Assembly (NCBI GenBank): GCA_016928395.1
Contig: JAFGKV010000172.1
Location: 1 to 6,449, forward strand
Direction: 5' to 3'
Length of the DNA stretch: 6,449 nt
Source of the DNA: Candidatus Fermentibacterota bacterium
GTDB lineage: Bacteria; JAFGKV01
The notes beneath the pieces are model-generated. The model worked only from the letters and a program-made list of their open reading frames with translations, was not told where the DNA came from and did not search any database. Position 1 is the first letter of the stretch. Every line of letters begins with the position of its first letter. The translations under genes and the position numbers were made by a program. Below, piece by piece: positions 4,532 through 6,449 of this stretch.

Positions 4532-6262
4532 ATGAGACTTCGCTCCATGCCACGGCGGACAGCCGCGGTCTTCTTCTTTGCTCTCCTTGGGGGAGTTGCC
4601 CGCTCCGGCGATCCCACCGGGTATACCGGCATCCATCTGAGGGCCGCCATGGACAGCCTCGGGGCGATCCATGTGGTATTCACCACCGGGGGGTGGGCGC
4701 ATTCCTACTATGGCAGGTTCAACGGCGTGAACTGGAGCAGCGCCTTCACCTTTCCCGCCTCCGACCCGTGCTATGAACCCACCTATCCTCTGGTGGAAGT
4801 CGGGCTGGCCCGGCGAGCTCAGGCACTGTACGGCACGAATACCGGCTCCTACCCCAACGATCTGGCCTACTTCACCCATGCCGCGGCGAGTGATACGGTC
4901 GGATCGGGCTGGGCCACCGCCACCATCGGGAATGACGGCCTGCGGAGGTCGGACTATGGCCTGGCCTTGGATGAAAACGATGGAGCACACATGGTCTACC
5001 GGCAGACAAACATCTTCTGGCCATACTTCTGGAGGATCATCTACCGCCGGCCGGAGGGGACAGAGGTCGTGATCAAACAGACGCAGGCCGAGACCTATAC
5101 GGTCATGACCCCTGCCATCGCGTACCGTGACAGCGTCGTGCACATCATCTGGCGTGAGGGAGGCTCAGCCGGAGGCACAGTAAACCTGTTCTACGCCTCG
5201 GGAGCTCCTCAGGGGCCATTCACCATCCGCCAGTTGACTGGCCTGACCAGCGGCCACTACACCACCCAACCTCCGGACATCGCCATAGCCCCCGACGGCC
5301 ACGTGGAAATCGTCTACCTCGTGCAGGATGTCACCGGGTCGCCCGCCGTGTACGAAGGGGTCTTCGCAGTCGACCCGGACGGCGCAACGGTTCTCATCGA
5401 TTCCGCGAACGCGGAGGCCACCGGTGCCGCGGGACCTCGGATTGCCTTTGACGACGCAGGCAACCGCTATGTCGCCTGGGCGCTGGACTCCGCCGGCGAG
5501 AGCTACTATGCAGTGAATGCCGACACAATCGTGGCGCTGCCCGGCGCGGGCTCCATCGACGTGTGCGCGGGAACGTCTGCCTACTATGTACGGGCGGCTG
5601 CCTCAGGCATCCTCTACGGCCAGATCGGCTCCAGCCACTTCCCGCCTAGCGCCATCATCGACGAGATTGCTCCCAACCCTGTGCGGCGAGGCATCGATGC
5701 GGACCTCACCATGCTGGGAACCACATTTGACAACGATGAGGGCGGGGATGCAGTAGAGACATGGGAATGGATGTCCGATATCAATGGTCTTCTGGGCATC
5801 GAAGAGGATCTCACGCTCCCCGCGAGCTCGCTGGCGCCCGGCATGCACACCATCACCTTTCGATGCCGGGATGATGAGGATGTGTGGTCACTGCCCGACA
5901 GCGCGGCGTTGACGGTTTTCCCCGACACCATTCCACCTCCACCGGTAGAGACGGTTCACATCGTTCCCGGGCTATGCGACACTCTCCTGGTCTCCTGGGA
6001 TACAGTGACCGACAATCTCGGCATGGCCGGCTACCTCGTGTTTCGCGGACACACCGCATGGTTCGATCTTGATGTGCCGGTCGACAGCGTCGAAGCTCTA
6101 CAGCCTCCTCTGTACGTGGACATAGAGGGTTTTGCTTCCGGTGTCAAAGCGGCCTTCTACGAGGTTGTTCCCGTTGATGTCGACGGAAACTGCGCCTCTG
6201 GAAACGCCCGGGCAGGGGCGATTCAGTTTGGCGACGGCCTACCCGCCCTGCATTCCAGATAG
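4532..6262 (+). CDS. Exported beta-propeller protein with PKD-like and FN3 domains
   Basis: A 576-residue protein; the ATG at 4532 has a GGGAGG site 8 nt upstream. The N-terminus is a signal peptide (basic RLRSMPRR, hydrophobic 11-22, likely cleavage near ARS at 23-25). Residues about 34-365 contain repeated Asp-box/BNR-like strand motifs: DSLGAIHVVF (41-50), DENDGAHMVY (147-156), RDSVVHIIW (199-207), APDGHVEIVY (253-262), DDAGNRYVAW (307-316). These fit a sialidase-like beta-propeller fold. Residues about 371-463 are a PKD/Ig-like domain (TWEWMSDINGLLG, MHTITFRCRDDEDVWS). Residues about 466-566 are an FN3-like domain (LLVSWDTVTDNLGMAGYLVFRG). No catalytic residues are evident, so binding or adhesion is as likely as enzymatic activity. 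Unlike the upstream protein it lacks a PNP-type sorting tail. Domain names are by pattern; the function is unknown. Confidence 0.85.
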   Translation: MRLRSMPRRTAAVFFFALLGGVARSGDPTGYTGIHLRAAMDSLGAIHVVFTTGGWAHSYYGRFNGVNWSSAFTFPASDPCYEPTYPLVEVGLARRAQALYGTNTGSYPNDLAYFTHAAASDTVGSGWATATIGNDGLRRSDYGLALDENDGAHMVYRQTNIFWPYFWRIIYRRPEGTEVVIKQTQAETYTVMTPAIAYRDSVVHIIWREGGSAGGTVNLFYASGAPQGPFTIRQLTGLTSGHYTTQPPDIAIAPDGHVEIVYLVQDVTGSPAVYEGVFAVDPDGATVLIDSANAEATGAAGPRIAFDDAGNRYVAWALDSAGESYYAVNADTIVALPGAGSIDVCAGTSAYYVRAAASGILYGQIGSSHFPPSAIIDEIAPNPVRRGIDADLTMLGTTFDNDEGGDAVETWEWMSDINGLLGIEEDLTLPASSLAPGMHTITFRCRDDEDVWSLPDSAALTVFPDTIPPPPVETVHIVPGLCDTLLVSWDTVTDNLGMAGYLVFRGHTAWFDLDVPVDSVEALQPPLYVDIEGFASGVKAAFYEVVPVDVDGNCASGNARAGAIQFGDGLPALHSR

Positions 6263-6301
6263 CCCGCCTGGACAGGACGAAGCGACCGGCTGAGCAGCAA
6301 C

Positions 6302-6337
6302 GAAGGCGGCGCCGGGAAATTCCCCGGCGCCGCCTTC
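6302..6337. terminator. Long GC-rich hairpin between convergent genes
   Basis: A perfect 15-bp stem (6302-6316 with 6323-6337) closes a 6-nt AAATTC loop, 39 bp after the propeller-gene stop and 15 bp from the minus-strand stop. Being symmetrical, it could terminate transcription from both sides. Neither side has a proper T-run, so it may act as a structure-only terminator, an mRNA 3' stabiliser or both. Confidence 0.7.
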
Positions 6338-6352
6338 CTCATGTAAGGGCGC

Positions 6353-6449
6353 TTACTGCTGCATCTCGAAGTCGAACTCACCCGTGGCTGCGGAGGCGGC
6401 CGACTCATTGCTCGCCGCATCCACCGCCGTAATCCGATAGAAATAGTTC
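6353..6449 (-). CDS. C-terminal fragment of an FN3-containing protein (5' end outside window)
   Basis: On the minus strand an open frame enters from the window edge and gives 31 codons ending in TAA (6353-6355). It reads NYFYRITAVDAASNES, then an Ala/Ser-rich stretch, then GEFDFEMQQ. YFYRITAVDAASNES is the classic final-strand pattern of a fibronectin type III domain (YxYRVxAVDxAGNES). The protein therefore ends in, or just after, an FN3 domain, and is probably another exported multidomain protein. It converges on the propeller gene across the hairpin at 6302-6337. The rest of the protein and its function cannot be seen. Confidence 0.72.
   Translation of the reverse strand, partial: NYFYRITAVDAASNESAASAATGEFDFEMQQ

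Noticed and set aside
6343-6356. GTAAG/CTTAC hairpin over the minus-strand stop codon
   Set aside because: A 5-bp stem is within chance expectation. The 15-bp hairpin next to it is the more likely functional structure.

Overview
The window is a GC-rich bacterial chromosome segment, probably from an uncultured lineage. The genes encode secreted, multidomain beta-sandwich and propeller proteins of the kind common in Eisenbacteria-like and FCB-group genomes (a CBM9/DOMON-like domain, an FlgD/T9SS-type C-terminal tail, PKD-like and fibronectin type III domains). The intergenic DNA is crowded with short-period repeats and palindromes. The phylum is an inference from protein style, since no marker gene is present.

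Layout. Positions 1-490 are a gene-free repeat field made of heptanucleotide runs, octanucleotide runs and one nested 22-bp palindrome. Positions 490-1028 hold no convincing gene but contain a cluster of short hairpins (761-860). Positions 1029-1801 are a compact type II toxin-antitoxin operon: a near-consensus promoter with repeated operator-like sequence, an AbrB/MazE-fold antitoxin (1105-1359) and an overlapping PIN-domain toxin (1334-1801). Positions 1802-2395 are a second repeat field. Its core is five units of 95-112 bp that read almost entirely in a 7-nt register. The same modules, in the same order and orientation, lie on both sides of the toxin-antitoxin operon, so the operon sits in a cassette flanked by direct repeats.

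Positions 2478-4196 encode an exported endonuclease/exonuclease/phosphatase-family enzyme with an N-terminal CBM9-like domain and a C-terminal sorting-type tail. A candidate promoter begins 2 bp after the last repeat unit. Positions 4197-4531 are an intergenic gap with a long-range inverted repeat. Positions 4532-6262 encode an exported beta-propeller protein with PKD-like and FN3 domains but no visible sorting tail. A 15-bp-stem hairpin (6302-6337) separates it from a convergent gene on the minus strand. Only the C-terminal 31 codons of that gene (6353-6449) are in the window, and they end in an FN3-like sequence.

The toxin-antitoxin pair is a self-contained unit. The two long genes share an export theme but are about 335 bp apart and need not be one operon. 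The most unusual element is the heptad-phased composite repeat system flanking the toxin-antitoxin operon. It resembles in kind the heptanucleotide STRR repeats described in filamentous cyanobacteria, but here several heptad families are built into a higher-order unit.
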